A stretch of 64,000 nucleotides of DNA from Chiridota heheva. Its lineage: Eukaryota > Echinodermata > Holothuroidea > Apodida > Chiridotidae. Both the position numbers and the translations under genes were made by a program. Shown piece after piece: positions 61,101 through 63,356 of this stretch (within the stretch, counting starts at the first letter, position 1; each line of letters opens with the position of its first letter). The stretch is from the NCBI GenBank assembly GCA_020152595.1, contig JAIGNY010002050.1, forward strand, positions 655,001-719,000, in the 5' to 3' direction. Below the pieces are notes generated by a model that made no database searches, was not told the origin of the DNA, and was given only the letters and a program-made list of their open reading frames with translations.

Positions 61101-63356
61101 TATGATGGACTGCGAACCATTTATTCACATTTGGTCATTATTATTTCTATAATTGTCATATAAATCGTTGAAATTATTGATTGGTTTTCGGATTTATTCC
61201 CTTTCAAGTCATGTGGATTTACCAAGAGAGGACATCATGTCATGGATCAATGCAATCGGGCTCGTCCTCACGTCTCTACCTGTAAGTTATGCCAAAAAAG
61301 TATTCTAACCTTTTGTAGTAACAGAAGCAATTTTCAGATTTGCAGATTAAAATATAAAAATTTACAGAAGCAGACCTGAACTTAATCCCATCATGTGAAT
61401 ATTATAATCGTTTCAGTGCATAATGATTACAATTTGTTGTTTTATTTGATCATTTATTGTTCGGTTATAATGTATTCAGCAATATAGCTTAGAAAATTAG
61501 AAAAATGATTATTTTAGTTATATAATGTGTTACACTCGTCCTTCTTGTGTTTTTGCTATCACTTGCGATCAGTTCCTGTCAGTTTAAGATGGCTACCATA
61601 TTTTCTTTACTTTGAAAAATAATTATAACAAAGAAAGACTGCATTTGCTCTTGAAAATTGAAGAAAGGTATTATCATTGAATCTGAAAAGCGAGAATAAT
61701 ATACCTGCCAGCTTTGATCTGATTCTTCCACTCTCATCCCTCCCCCTCCCTGATGCTTTGCTACATAATCCTGATTTATTTTCAGATTTGATATTCCAAT
61801 TTCACAAACAGTCTATAGTTCTTCCTAAATCATCCATTTTGCAATGCGAAGATTTTGTGTTCTTAATTTCACAGGAGTGTTTCTGGGTGATCATTCAGGA
61901 CCACATCCTCAGGGCCCTAAGGGAGGACCTACATGTCACCGGTCAGGCACCCTTTGGAATGGAGAGCACCAAGAATATCTTCTCCAAGTTTGACTTCACC
62001 GGTGGCCTTGGCGCTCAAGCTGAATCTCCCGTGGCATACTTATTGGCAGTCACACATGCAGCATGGCACCACTCAAACATTGGTCAGCTCACTCACATAC
62101 CAAAGTAAGGAACATATATGCAACAACAGTTTGAGAGTTTCTTTTTACTTTTGTCACATTTTGAGGAGAAACACACTGTTGACTGACGTAATAGGGATTG
62201 GATTAATTTCATGTATGCAATCCAGTGTATTCATAAATGTTGTGCTTCTGGCTATATCCGTAATCTAATATTCTGCTTAGAAATATGTTCAACTTTAAGG
62301 TCAAACTACAACATTTTGGCACAAATATAGAGAAGTAAATTTCTCATTACTTTAGGTCAATACTGGAAAAACATTTGTATCCTTGGGAGTGTCTGAAGTG
62401 AGGGGAGGTGATGAATAGAATACTATTGGAGGAAACAGAAACACATCGGTTATGAATAAACACTTTTTTTTCTGTCAATTTTGATTGGCACACATTTTAT
62501 GTTGTGACATCTTTTTAGATTGGATGTAAAGATACACCCATGTTGCTAATGACAATGAAGTAAATATTAACAATAAGAGAAGTTATGTATCAGAATTTAT
62601 CTGTTTGTAAAAACTAGAATTAAAGCATTGCTTGACAATTGAATGGAATATTTGGTGTTTGGATGCGCACCATGGTTACATTTATCAGTTGCATGCATTC
62701 CAAGCTTCCGTATATTTACCCAAAGTTTCAGGTTCAAGGTGTATTTCTGCGCATGGGTATAAGCAAACATACTATGATGGACTTTCAGTGGTGTGTCTCG
62801 CTATAAGCTTTTTGGTGAGCTTAAAAGCACATCTTCTTCAGACGTTCGCCTTCTTATTTTGGTCCAAATTTAAAGATTGTTGGCCCTAAATTGTATGTTA
62901 TTTTCCAAAACATGATAATTTTTGATCAAAATTGTAGATTTGTAGTCCCACAATTAGAGATTTTGGTCAAAAATTAAAGATTTGGGGTACAATTTTAACA
63001 ATAATTAAAACAATACGAATATTAAATGCCAACATCTGTTTGATTTGGTTTGATATTTTAGTTAGATATATTTGGGGGATATAGCCTTTAAGAGGAGGGG
63101 GGTGGGAGAGGGGGGGGGGCTAGGCCCACTAAAAACCATCTTTTTCAGCTGTTCACCTCCTTATCTTGGTACAAACTTGCTTATGCACTCCACTATACAC
63201 TTCCAATGCTCTAGAAGTAGTTGTGTTTTCCTTCAGGTTTCTTCAGGATGAAGTGAAACCAATGTGAGAACAGAGGGGCAGTTCCTTCTAGTGTGTACTC
63301 TTGTTGGGCCGCTACTCCAGAGGTTTAATGATGAAAGAACAAGATGCCTGACTGCG
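4084..63356 (+). CDS. MED23: Mediator complex subunit 23, 31 coding exons, 3' end beyond window
   Basis: This is a spliced gene for a tail-module subunit of the nuclear Mediator complex, which links DNA-bound activators (in mammals ELK1 and E1A) to RNA polymerase II. The 31 exons join in frame and align along almost the whole human protein. Well-matched landmarks are [10 protein letters not shown] in exon 7, GRDHLMW and LLQFISGSI in exon 12, YSRLLVY and ESLGIKGFI in exon 16, [10 protein letters not shown] in exon 19, [10 protein letters not shown] in exon 23, [13 protein letters not shown] in exon 25 and DWRFNEFPN in exon 28. The protein is expected to be one all-alpha helical-repeat body; I see no signal peptide or membrane segment. 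About 1,284 codons are present, against roughly 1,368 in human. Four single bases appear to be missing (exon 11 twice, exons 21 and 31). Introns reach 9.3 kb and are full of repeats. The family call is very secure; the start codon and the extreme C-terminus are less so. Confidence 0.96.
4180..4440 (+). repeat. Third, diverged fragment of repeat A
   Basis: The segment shares 'atatagcatcttcac', 'catgcattgttcag' and the 'cctgacat..aata..aaaatattTgt' module with 37330-37600, in the same order, at clearly lower identity. Confidence 0.6.
4512..4542 (+). repeat. Hairpin at the head of repeat B copy 1
   Basis: Arms 4512-4525 and 4529-4542 (TAGCTCGACTATTT / AAATAGTAGAGCTA) pair over 14 bp with one mismatch around a GAA loop. 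Confidence 0.85.
4628..5078 (+). mobile_element. Non-autonomous hAT element with 8-bp target duplication
   Basis: The 451-bp element starts CAGCAATTCTTAATAGG and ends with the complement of CAAGGGTTCTTAATTAA, imperfect terminal inverted repeats of hAT type. GTGTACAT stands on both sides (4620-4627 and 5079-5086). The related copy at 44.3 kb has the uninterrupted site with one GTGTACAT, showing a clean insertion. It holds no transposase frame. Confidence 0.9.
7206..8330. other. Intron 1 sequence, mostly unassigned
   Basis: Apart from a short LINE scrap near 7.6 kb, 7920-8330 is a degenerate G/A-rich stretch like the GTGAATG minisatellite. The rest is AT-rich with nothing recognised. Confidence 0.5.
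7600..7665 (+). mobile_element. Short LINE RT fragment
   Basis: The + strand reads [16 protein letters not shown], the block after the PQGS motif of a reverse transcriptase. The DNA is nearly identical to the complement of 2080-2140, so it derives from the same LINE family as the fragment at 1.6-3.0 kb. Confidence 0.7.
8331..8984. other. Intron 1 sequence with no feature seen
   Basis: AT-rich sequence; no repeat, ORF of known family or RNA gene recognised. Confidence 0.5.
8998..9255 (+). mobile_element. SINE-like insertion flanked by 13-bp direct repeats
   Basis: GCATGAACAATGT occurs at 8985-8997 and 9256-9268. Between them lie a B-box-like CTGGTTCAAGTCTGGG and the 'cacaactggttatcaaaggc' segment shared with the SINE at 9.5 kb. 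The A box is missing or decayed. Confidence 0.65.
9499..9662 (+). mobile_element. tRNA-derived SINE
   Basis: It has an A box (TGGTGTAGTGG, 9506-9516) and a B box (GGTTCGAATCC, 9533-9543), a non-tRNA body containing 'ggttatcaaaggccgtgg', and a terminal TATGC microsatellite at about 9640-9662. The boxes are closer together than in a real tRNA gene and no cloverleaf closes, so it is not an intact tRNA. Confidence 0.8.
9663..10609. other. Intron 1 sequence with no feature seen
   Basis: AT-rich, with short chance frames on the minus strand at 9828-10361. Nothing recognised. Confidence 0.5.
10610..11925 (+). mobile_element. LINE 3' part with RNase H domain (family L, copy 1)
   Basis: This is the 3' part of a non-LTR retrotransposon of the I/Jockey-like group. 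A frame contains IYTDGSKEG (catalytic Asp at 10939), [11 protein letters not shown] (Glu at 11038), FSDSKAV (Asp at 11110) and [17 protein letters not shown] (last Asp at 11269), so all four RNase H residues are present. A conserved 3' UTR follows ('gacctctcaggcacaatttgaccct') and ends in an (AAAC)n tail at about 11900-11920. The reverse transcriptase is missing through 5' truncation. Confidence 0.88.
11951..11977 (+). repeat. GGTGACACC hairpin heading a repeat
   Basis: GGTGACACC, a GAA loop and GGTGTCACT form an 8-9-bp stem just after the A-rich end of the LINE. It resembles the hairpins that head repeat B. Confidence 0.7.
12289..12458. mobile_element. Short TIR element (MITE-like)
   Basis: The 170-bp segment starts CAGTGGCGGTGC and ends GGTGCCGCCACTG, imperfect terminal inverted repeats around a C/G-run-rich core. 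I find no clear target duplication, so the superfamily stays open (hAT-like ends). Confidence 0.6.
12898..13403. mobile_element. Probable piggyBac-like MITE
   Basis: TTAA at 12894-12897 and at 13404-13407 flank ends that read CCCTTTCACTGCTGA and, on the complement, CCTTGCACTGATAAG. The TTAA target and CCC-type ends fit piggyBac. The 506-bp interior has no transposase frame. Confidence 0.55.
13498..13529 (+). CDS. MED23: MED23 exon 2
   Basis: This 32-bp exon encodes [11 protein letters not shown] across the junction, matching human EVIEEAFPG. It is flanked by TTAACAG and GTAAGT, enters in phase 0 and leaves in phase 2. It is too short to stand alone, but frame and homology fit both neighbours. 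Confidence 0.85.
13530..16674. other. MED23 intron 2
   Basis: 3.1 kb, AT-rich. It contains a diverged direct repeat: 13965-14105 and 15335-15460 share 'cttggacaaaa.tcgtt.aaacacttag' and 'aaatcataaatgctggaa'. Nothing else recognised; the frame at 14767-15030 has no known domain. Confidence 0.6.
16675..16762 (+). CDS. MED23: MED23 exon 3
   Basis: The exon encodes [15 protein letters not shown] followed by [12 protein letters not shown], equivalent to the acidic stretch and FRQFWGGL of human MED23. It enters with one base completing a Gly codon, ends in phase 0, and is bounded by ATATAG and GTTAGT. Confidence 0.9.
17254..17375 (+). CDS. MED23: MED23 exon 4
   Basis: It encodes [19 protein letters not shown] and continues to QAISPK, aligned with human SHEQCIQWIVKFIHGQHSPK. 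The acceptor is TTCAG, the donor GTATGA, and it leaves in phase 2. Confidence 0.92.
17671..17782 (+). CDS. MED23: MED23 exon 5
   Basis: It encodes [20 protein letters not shown] and ends IVKYIDYK, aligned with LVCESLINSDTLEWERTQLW and VDYK in human. It enters with one base, ends in phase 0, and is bounded by CTTGCAG and GTAAGC. The following intron carries the 70-bp satellite. Confidence 0.93.
17815..18150 (+). repeat. C-rich sequence, possible decayed LINE 3' end
   Basis: The stretch is pyrimidine-rich and includes 'cctctctggcacattttaacctcatcaacc', which resembles the 3' UTR of LINE family L. Identity is low, so the assignment is tentative. Confidence 0.35.
18788..20233 (+). repeat. 70-bp satellite, about 20 copies
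   Basis: A 70-bp unit (TGAGACTGGTTTAGTAATTC, CTTGAAGAGTTTGAGATGTG, then ATGACTCTTTATTGAGGCAC and TATTGTCAAG) repeats head to tail. Middle copies are almost identical, the first copies are shortened, and a few have small internal duplications (about 19650 and 19730). It lies wholly in MED23 intron 5. Confidence 0.97.
20384..20482 (+). CDS. MED23: MED23 exon 6
   Basis: Thirty-three codons, [20 protein letters not shown] onward, match human GVRDLLKVILEKILTIPNTV. Both ends are phase 0, with a TTTTCAG acceptor and a GTAGGT donor. The exon starts about 150 bp after the satellite ends. Confidence 0.94.
20483..21236. other. MED23 intron 6
   Basis: No repeat or gene recognised. Confidence 0.5.
21237..21344 (+). 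CDS. MED23: MED23 exon 7
   Basis: Thirty-six codons encode [20 protein letters not shown] and end EASHW. Human has VIAYILERNACLLPAYFAVTEI and LPHW. Both ends are phase 0; the donor is GTAATC. Confidence 0.96.
21540..21800 (-). mobile_element. LINE C-terminal fragment with internal duplication
   Basis: The minus strand reads [20 protein letters not shown], typical of the C-terminal tail of non-LTR retrotransposon proteins. A 50-bp piece ('gccatctgg..cactcctgggcagctgcctgcac') is tandemly doubled at about 21607-21705. A homologous fragment lies at 34750-34990. Confidence 0.6.
22118..22187 (+). CDS. MED23: MED23 exon 8
   Basis: It encodes [20 protein letters not shown], then VVTG across the junction, equivalent to human LLGNLVSDFVDTFRPTARI. 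It enters in phase 0, leaves in phase 1, and is bounded by TTAACAG and GTGAGT. Confidence 0.92.
22188..23219. other. MED23 intron 8, first part
   Basis: AT-rich. The 112-codon minus-strand frame at 22731-23069 matches nothing known and is probably chance. Confidence 0.5.
23225..23550 (+). repeat. Dispersed repeat D, copy 1
   Basis: It aligns with 28622-28920: shared 'cccgacctgatatata', 'aaccacaagtaat', 'ggttgttgtggaagt' and 'ggatttgctggaacaaa' in the same order. No coding content. Confidence 0.75.
23620..23732 (+). CDS. MED23: MED23 exon 9
   Basis: It encodes [20 protein letters not shown] and then [18 protein letters not shown], matching human GRCSLLPVVNNSG and WKLDPATLRFPLKGLLPYDK. It ends in phase 0 before GTCAGT. 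Confidence 0.95.
24160..24475. repeat. Foldback (inverted-repeat) element
   Basis: 'atcattatgatgtcatcaca' with 'gcactt' occurs at 24167 and 24224, and its complement at 24445-24470. The arms continue inward ('cctgtactaatctgtatg' against the complement of 'aagaatagtacag'), giving about 45 paired bases around a roughly 170-bp AT-rich loop. Confidence 0.7.
24480..27137. other. Rest of MED23 intron 9
   Basis: 2.6 kb, AT-rich. A short scrap at 26830-26872 ('cttagaataggtcacacccc..ctcactt') matches LINE family L. Nothing else recognised. Confidence 0.5.
27138..27233 (+). CDS. MED23: MED23 exon 10
   Basis: Thirty-two codons include [17 protein letters not shown] and end LNKQ; human has LLRYVLEQPYSRDMVCNMLGLNKQ. 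The acceptor is TTTGTAG, the donor GTTTGT, and both ends are phase 0. Confidence 0.95.
27714..27915 (+). CDS. MED23: MED23 exon 11, two apparent single-base losses near the 3' end
   Basis: The exon encodes [20 protein letters not shown] and [21 protein letters not shown], very close to human MED23. After SF the straight frame departs from the family and its phase does not fit exon 12. Adding one C to the CC at 27887-27888 and one T to the five Ts at 27903-27907 gives PEMVELFYKK, which aligns with human PHMVLSLHQK and brings the exon to phase 0. Observed length is 202 bp; 204 would fit. Assembly error in short homopolymers is more likely than real mutation, but reads are needed to decide. Confidence 0.9.
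27916..28621. other. MED23 intron 11, first part
   Basis: Contains a short tandem duplication at 28221-28275 ('cttgttgttttcagtgtagcat'). Otherwise nothing recognised. Confidence 0.5.
28622..28920 (+). repeat. Dispersed repeat D, copy 2
   Basis: Second copy of the repeat at 23225-23550, in the same orientation. Confidence 0.75.
29164..29307 (+). CDS. MED23: MED23 exon 12
   Basis: Forty-eight codons include [20 protein letters not shown] and [16 protein letters not shown]. Human has [20 protein letters not shown] and FLPVMKLFDLLYPEKE, making this one of the best-conserved parts. The acceptor is CTACACAAG and the donor GTTAGT; both ends are phase 0. Confidence 0.96.
29765..31082 (-). mobile_element. 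5'-truncated CR1/L2-like LINE with intact RT frame
   Basis: A minus-strand frame of about 310 codons ends at 30140. It starts inside the RT core with [20 protein letters not shown], then [15 protein letters not shown] (the FADD-type catalytic motif as YADD), [29 protein letters not shown] and [20 protein letters not shown]. The order and motifs are CR1/L2-like. A 3' UTR of about 350 bp and an (ATT)n tail at 29776-29800 follow. The unbroken frame suggests a fairly recent insertion, dead because it lacks endonuclease and most of the RT start. Confidence 0.92.
31411..31447 (+). repeat. 17-bp-stem hairpin
   Basis: AGCTCCACCCATTACAC, loop AGA, GTGTAATGAGTGGAGCT: one mismatch in 17 pairs. It begins and ends with AGCTC/GAGCT like the hairpins of repeat B, but the inner stem is unrelated. 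Confidence 0.85.
31729..32482 (+). mobile_element. LINE family L, copy 2 (5'-truncated)
   Basis: It starts within the RNase H region just before [20 protein letters not shown] and runs through the shared 3' UTR to (AAAC)n at 32465-32480. It is about 90% or more like 11160-11920 by eye. Confidence 0.9.
32484..32800 (+). repeat. Tandem duplication of a 122-bp unit plus a 38-bp unit
   Basis: 'ataggtcatgacataacctagaagat' to 'gagctacattgcatcgcggg' occurs twice (from 32484 and 32606). 'gggggttagaat.ttatacttaaatgcact' then occurs twice at about 32724 and 32762. Confidence 0.85.
33250..33380 (+). repeat. Decayed LINE 3' tail
   Basis: 'ctttggcacatatgacctgactgttaaggtgccattaaaccc' followed by 'aaacaaacaa' resembles the 3' end of family L at low identity. 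Confidence 0.5.
33803..33948 (+). CDS. MED23: MED23 exon 13
   Basis: It encodes [20 protein letters not shown], then IWPHLQKK and [12 protein letters not shown], aligned with human VPDINKPQSTHAFAMTCIWIH and PHSLRLHHE. It ends in phase 2 before GTAAGT. Its last 20 bp and the first 22 bp of the next intron form the first copy of a 42-bp triplication. Confidence 0.92.
33929..34054 (+). repeat. Triplicated 42-bp splice cassette
   Basis: Three 42-bp copies (33929-33970, 33971-34012, 34013-34054) each hold 20 bp like the end of exon 13, then GTAAGT, 16 bp of intron, and a CTGCAG acceptor. Copies 2 and 3 differ by one base. Each later copy therefore carries its own acceptor and donor around a 20-bp piece, GTGCTCACGCTACATACAGA. 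Confidence 0.95.
34055..34136 (+). other. Possible frame-breaking (poison) exon in MED23 intron 13
   Basis: This 82-bp segment lies between a good acceptor (TCCCTGCAG) and a GTATAC donor. In phase 0 it is open and reads [19 protein letters not shown] and onward, but MED23 needs phase 2, where it contains a TGA. Because 82 is not a multiple of three, inclusion would break the MED23 frame. I do not recognise the phase-0 peptide. It could be a regulated poison exon, a captured exon fragment or chance. Confidence 0.4.
34291..34364 (+). CDS. MED23: MED23 exon 14
   Basis: Twenty-four codons, [20 protein letters not shown] then LCNA, match human FLQQSLRNKSLQMNDYKIAL. One entering base completes Glu with exon 13, showing that exon 13 joins here directly. 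It leaves in phase 1 before GTAAGT. Confidence 0.93.
34366..34545 (+). repeat. Tandem duplication, about 85-bp unit
   Basis: 'gtgcattacttttaggtgccctactacttgtaagtac' to 'actgcattgcttatgaatac' is present twice, starting at the exon 14 donor. The donor-like TTGTAAGTA is duplicated within it. Confidence 0.85.
34620..34728 (+). repeat. 21-bp perfect tandem repeat, five copies
   Basis: TCTATCTTGTACCATGCTGAC repeats five times with no differences seen, so it expanded recently. Confidence 0.95.
34750..34990 (-). mobile_element. LINE C-terminal fragment, second copy
   Basis: Homologous to 21540-21800, without the internal doubling. Its complement encodes [17 protein letters not shown], a typical LINE C-terminal motif. 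Confidence 0.6.
34991..35791. other. Rest of MED23 intron 14
   Basis: Nothing recognised. Confidence 0.5.
35792..35966 (+). CDS. MED23: MED23 exon 15
   Basis: It opens [20 protein letters not shown] and ends [19 protein letters not shown]. Human has YSTNSECFTLPMGALVETIY and ITPLPMNLLDSLTVHAKMS. The middle is a few residues longer than in human. It leaves in phase 2 before GTATGC. Confidence 0.94.
36170..36828 (+). mobile_element. LINE family L, copy 3 (5'-truncated)
   Basis: It starts in the C-terminal coding part at 'aagcttgccctcaacctcc' and ends with the shared 3' UTR and 'aaacaaacaaac' at about 36825. The coding frame is broken. Confidence 0.9.
37108..37262 (+). CDS. MED23: MED23 exon 16
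   Basis: It encodes [20 protein letters not shown] and ends [10 protein letters not shown] plus [12 protein letters not shown], nearly identical to human [22 protein letters not shown]. It leaves in phase 1 before GTAAGT. Intron 16 is 5.3 kb and almost entirely repeat. Confidence 0.96.
37320..39060 (+). repeat. Composite repeat A, copy 2 (uninterrupted)
   Basis: It is collinear with 1085-4010 but has about 110 bp (37614-37725) where copy 1 has the 1.6-kb LINE segment. It begins near an 8-bp hairpin (GGTGAAGA at 37320, TCTTCACC at 37340) and contains the same two minisatellites (37895-38200, 38280-39005). It starts 57 bp after exon 16. Confidence 0.85.
39061..39604. other. Intron 16, unassigned part
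   Basis: AT-rich; nothing recognised. Confidence 0.5.
39605..41942 (+). repeat. 246-bp satellite, about 9.5 copies
   Basis: Units start at about 39609, 39857, 40103, 40351, 40599, 40846, 41092, 41339, 41586 and 41833. Each has a 102-bp module with inverted ends (CCCTTACTCTACCA / TGGTAGAGTAAGGG) plus a linker of about 144 bp containing 'gtgccaactcaaaaacatatgcagcat'. Two unit subtypes alternate ('gggcagcccactgggtcactgaagtgaaac' and 'gagcggcccacggggtcactgaagcagaac'). The serial 60-75-codon frames here are repeat artefacts. Confidence 0.95.
39857..39962 (+). mobile_element. piggyBac-like mini-element inside the satellite unit
   Basis: Representative copy. TTAA, then CCCTTACTCTACCATGC, ends with GGTAGAGTAAGGG then TTAT or TTAA depending on the copy (TTAA at 40204 and 41434). 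The TTAA target and CCC ends are those of piggyBac MITEs. Confidence 0.6.
41946..42600. other. End of MED23 intron 16
   Basis: Nothing recognised. Confidence 0.5.
42601..42775 (+). CDS. MED23: MED23 exon 17
   Basis: It encodes [20 protein letters not shown] followed by [14 protein letters not shown], matching human AWGILHTLLEMFSYRMHHIQPHYRVQLLSHLHTL. The acceptor is CTTATTCAG. The exon ends in phase 2 inside a Cys codon before GTGTGT. Confidence 0.95.
42776..43536. other. MED23 intron 17
   Basis: AT-rich single-copy-looking sequence; nothing recognised. Confidence 0.5.
43537..43700 (+). CDS. MED23: MED23 exon 18
   Basis: It encodes [20 protein letters not shown] and [20 protein letters not shown]. 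Human has VESTALRLITALGSSEVQPQ and [20 protein letters not shown]. One entering base completes Cys; it leaves in phase 1 before GTAATT. Confidence 0.96.
43701..44200. other. Start of MED23 intron 18
   Basis: AT-rich; nothing recognised. Confidence 0.5.
44201..46337 (+). repeat. Composite repeat B, copy 2
   Basis: It is collinear with 4512-7205 from the head hairpin (TAGCTCGACTATTC, AAG, GAATAGTAGAGCTA at 44201-44231) to 'catactgtccttccgac'. It has fewer of the 150-bp units, lacks the hAT element and is interrupted by a LINE 3' end at 45738-45985. It ends about 70 bp before exon 19. Confidence 0.85.
45738..45985 (+). mobile_element. LINE family L, copy 4 (3' UTR only)
   Basis: Only the last 250 bp are present ('ctacagccatatttagtc' to 'aaacaaacaaac'), inserted into repeat B copy 2. 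Copy 1 of repeat B reads straight through the equivalent site. Confidence 0.9.
46406..46603 (+). CDS. MED23: MED23 exon 19
   Basis: It encodes [20 protein letters not shown] and ends FRKWT, matching human [20 protein letters not shown] and YRKWK. The donor is set by frame: only the GTAACG at 46604 gives phase 1, and joining to exon 20 then produces KWTSLSTDEE against human KWKSMSNEND. Reading on past the donor meets a TGA at about 46630, inside the intron. Confidence 0.93.
46899..47169 (+). repeat. 46-bp minisatellite, six copies
   Basis: GAGACTGGGTTGTCCTGCTA, ATGTTTGGGTGAGGGTATGA, CATCAT repeats. The first five copies look identical and the sixth is diverged, so expansion is recent. Confidence 0.95.
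47170..47702. other. Rest of MED23 intron 19
   Basis: AT-rich; nothing recognised. Confidence 0.5.
47703..47769 (+). CDS. MED23: MED23 exon 20
   Basis: This 67-bp exon encodes [20 protein letters not shown] then L, aligned with human SNENDIITHFSMQGSPPLFL. It enters with two bases, leaves in phase 2 within a Cys codon, and is bounded by TTACAG and GTAAGT. Confidence 0.9.
47878..48322 (+). repeat. 29-bp minisatellite, left part
   Basis: Degenerate units of TCTTGCATATGTCCCTCCT, AACAGTAGTA. More diverged than the right part at 50265-51655. Confidence 0.9.
48323..50264. other. 1.9-kb unassigned insert splitting the minisatellite
   Basis: This block interrupts the 29-bp array. It is more GC-rich than its surroundings and has a 154-codon + strand frame (ending 48605) and a 142-codon + strand frame (48792-49220), neither with a domain I know. 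It carries the inverted repeat at 49993-50266 near its right end. It could be a mobile element of unknown kind. Confidence 0.5.
49993..50266. repeat. Inverted repeat, about 56-bp arms
   Basis: 49993-50048 is about 90% complementary to 50212-50266; the core is TAAATATCCCC.CTATGCTTAG. The right arm's outer part ('gattgcatatttata.catgga.ggtaag') also occurs as a direct repeat at about 49950. Confidence 0.8.
50265..51655 (+). repeat. 29-bp minisatellite, right part, about 48 copies
   Basis: The unit is TATGTCCCTCCTAACAGTAG then TATCTTGCA with many near-identical copies. Most units contain CCTAACAG or TTAACAG, which resemble 3' splice sites; the array ends 10 bp before exon 21. Confidence 0.96.
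51666..51827 (+). CDS. MED23: MED23 exon 21, one apparent base loss
   Basis: It begins IIWKML and continues, one frame over, as [20 protein letters not shown] and [21 protein letters not shown]. Human has LLWKMLLETDHINQIGYRVLERIG and FADFLVYEFSTSAGGQQLNK. As given, the frame meets a TAG right after IIWKML. One more T in the run at 51683-51685 gives MLLETDH and the correct phase 0 at the GTTAAA donor. The acceptor follows directly on the 29-bp minisatellite. Confidence 0.9.
51828..52983. other. MED23 intron 21
   Basis: 1.2 kb, AT-rich; nothing recognised. Confidence 0.5.
52984..53055 (+). CDS. MED23: MED23 exon 22
   Basis: Twenty-four codons, [20 protein letters not shown] then VLCL, match human CIEILNDMVWKYNIVTLDRL. 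Both ends are phase 0 with TCCACAG and GTAAGT. A LINE begins only about 30 bp after the donor. Confidence 0.95.
53088..54236 (+). mobile_element. LINE family L, copy 5, RNase H with altered catalytic residues
   Basis: It covers the RNase H domain and 3' UTR and ends in (AAAC)n at about 54215-54235. The domain reads [21 protein letters not shown] and FSNSKAV, so the catalytic Glu is Lys and the second Asp is Asn; GNDRADAAA is kept. The frame then shifts at RDPAG (copy 1 has RDRWQ). It begins about 30 bp after exon 22. Confidence 0.9.
54239..54803. other. End of MED23 intron 22
   Basis: Nothing recognised. Confidence 0.5.
54804..54971 (+). CDS. MED23: MED23 exon 23
   Basis: It encodes [20 protein letters not shown] then [16 protein letters not shown] and HMNYHR, nearly identical to human [36 protein letters not shown]. 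Both ends are phase 0; the donor is GTAATG after AGG. Confidence 0.97.
54972..55477. other. MED23 intron 23
   Basis: Nothing recognised. Confidence 0.5.
55478..55594 (+). CDS. MED23: MED23 exon 24
   Basis: Thirty-nine codons run from [16 protein letters not shown] to [15 protein letters not shown], against human KYPEKLYFEGLAEQ and [15 protein letters not shown]. Both ends are phase 0 with TTTCAG and GTAAGT. Confidence 0.96.
55735..55980 (+). repeat. (ATC)n-rich microsatellite
   Basis: Interrupted ATCATC runs with 'catacatgatcattatc' blocks, in intron 24. Confidence 0.95.
55981..56363. other. End of MED23 intron 24
   Basis: Nothing recognised. Confidence 0.5.
56364..56463 (+). CDS. MED23: MED23 exon 25
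   Basis: It encodes [20 protein letters not shown] then [13 protein letters not shown], against human [33 protein letters not shown]. The acceptor is GTCCAG, the donor GTAAGA, and it leaves in phase 1. Confidence 0.96.
56464..56954. other. MED23 intron 25
   Basis: AT-rich; nothing recognised. Confidence 0.5.
56955..57084 (+). CDS. MED23: MED23 exon 26
   Basis: It encodes [20 protein letters not shown] then [10 protein letters not shown] and ends AGW across the junction, against human [33 protein letters not shown]. It leaves in phase 2 before GTAAGT. Confidence 0.95.
57085..58199. other. MED23 intron 26, first part
   Basis: AT-rich; nothing recognised. Confidence 0.5.
58200..58715 (+). repeat. 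AT-rich tandem repeat
   Basis: Degenerate units of about 30-35 bp of the form TTTAATATTGTACATGTTTA plus ATATGGTATATT. The array ends about 85 bp before exon 27. Confidence 0.9.
58800..58909 (+). CDS. MED23: MED23 exon 27, followed by an AT-AC intron
   Basis: It encodes [20 protein letters not shown] then [12 protein letters not shown], aligned with human CLSDTYLKCAMN and TYYCRLIGRLVD. The acceptor TTTAAAG has almost no pyrimidine tract. No usable GT follows LVD; instead ATATCCTTTT begins at 58910, the U12 AT-AC donor consensus. The single base A left over combines with CG of exon 28 to give Thr, restoring the LVDTM of human MED23. Confidence 0.92.
58910..59959 (+). other. MED23: U12-type AT-AC intron (MED23 intron 27)
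   Basis: This 1,050-bp intron begins ATATCCTTTT and ends CCCAC. The sequence CCTTAAC at 59943-59949 matches the U12 branch-site consensus, with the likely branch A 11-12 bases before the splice site. Frame and homology across the junction need exactly these borders. It would be removed by the minor spliceosome (U11/U12/U4atac/U6atac). Confidence 0.93.
59185..59290 (+). mobile_element. LINE family L, copy 6 (short 3' fragment)
   Basis: 'ctccttcctacctctggaatgatgtaacctctcaggcacaattt' then 'gtgccgttaa' and 'catcaaacaa' match the last 100 bp of the family. It lies inside the U12 intron. Confidence 0.85.
59960..60119 (+). CDS. MED23: MED23 exon 28
   Basis: It encodes [20 protein letters not shown] and [13 protein letters not shown], ending VDVVLR. 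Human has [21 protein letters not shown] and HALHVTCVELMAL. It starts after the AC of the U12 intron and leaves in phase 2 before a normal GTAAGT. Confidence 0.95.
60120..61208. other. MED23 intron 28
   Basis: 60455-60540 ('gatatatagcatagaaggtaagcatagttcttg') resembles the arm at 50205-50240. Otherwise nothing recognised. Confidence 0.5.
61209..61281 (+). CDS. MED23: MED23 exon 29
   Basis: Twenty-four codons, [20 protein letters not shown] then TSLP, match human PLVPRENITAWMNAIGLIITALP. The acceptor is CTTTCAAG; the donor is GTAAGT in phase 0. Confidence 0.94.
61282..61874. other. MED23 intron 29
   Basis: The frame open at 61677-61874 runs into exon 30 but is intronic: it lacks MED23 similarity before the CACAG acceptor. 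Confidence 0.55.
61875..62104 (+). CDS. MED23: MED23 exon 30
   Basis: It encodes [18 protein letters not shown], then KFDFTGG and [20 protein letters not shown]. Human has EPYWIVLHDRIVSVISS, LFDFTA and YTLALAHAVWHHSSIGQLSL. It leaves in phase 2 before GTAAGG. Confidence 0.94.
62105..63236. other. MED23 intron 30
   Basis: Contains short repeats of 'aaattaaagattt' type at 62860-63000 and a G-run at 63098-63120. Nothing else recognised. Confidence 0.5.
63237..63356 (+). CDS. MED23: MED23 exon 31, one apparent base loss
   Basis: It begins [10 protein letters not shown] and continues in another frame as [20 protein letters not shown] then DERTRCLTA, against human KFLTEVLLPIVKTEFQLLYVYHLVGPFLQRFQQERTRCM. 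A TGA follows KPM as given; one more G at 63264 would give MVRTEG and the right phase. The donor is GTGAGC. The remaining C-terminal codons are not convincingly in the window. Confidence 0.88.
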
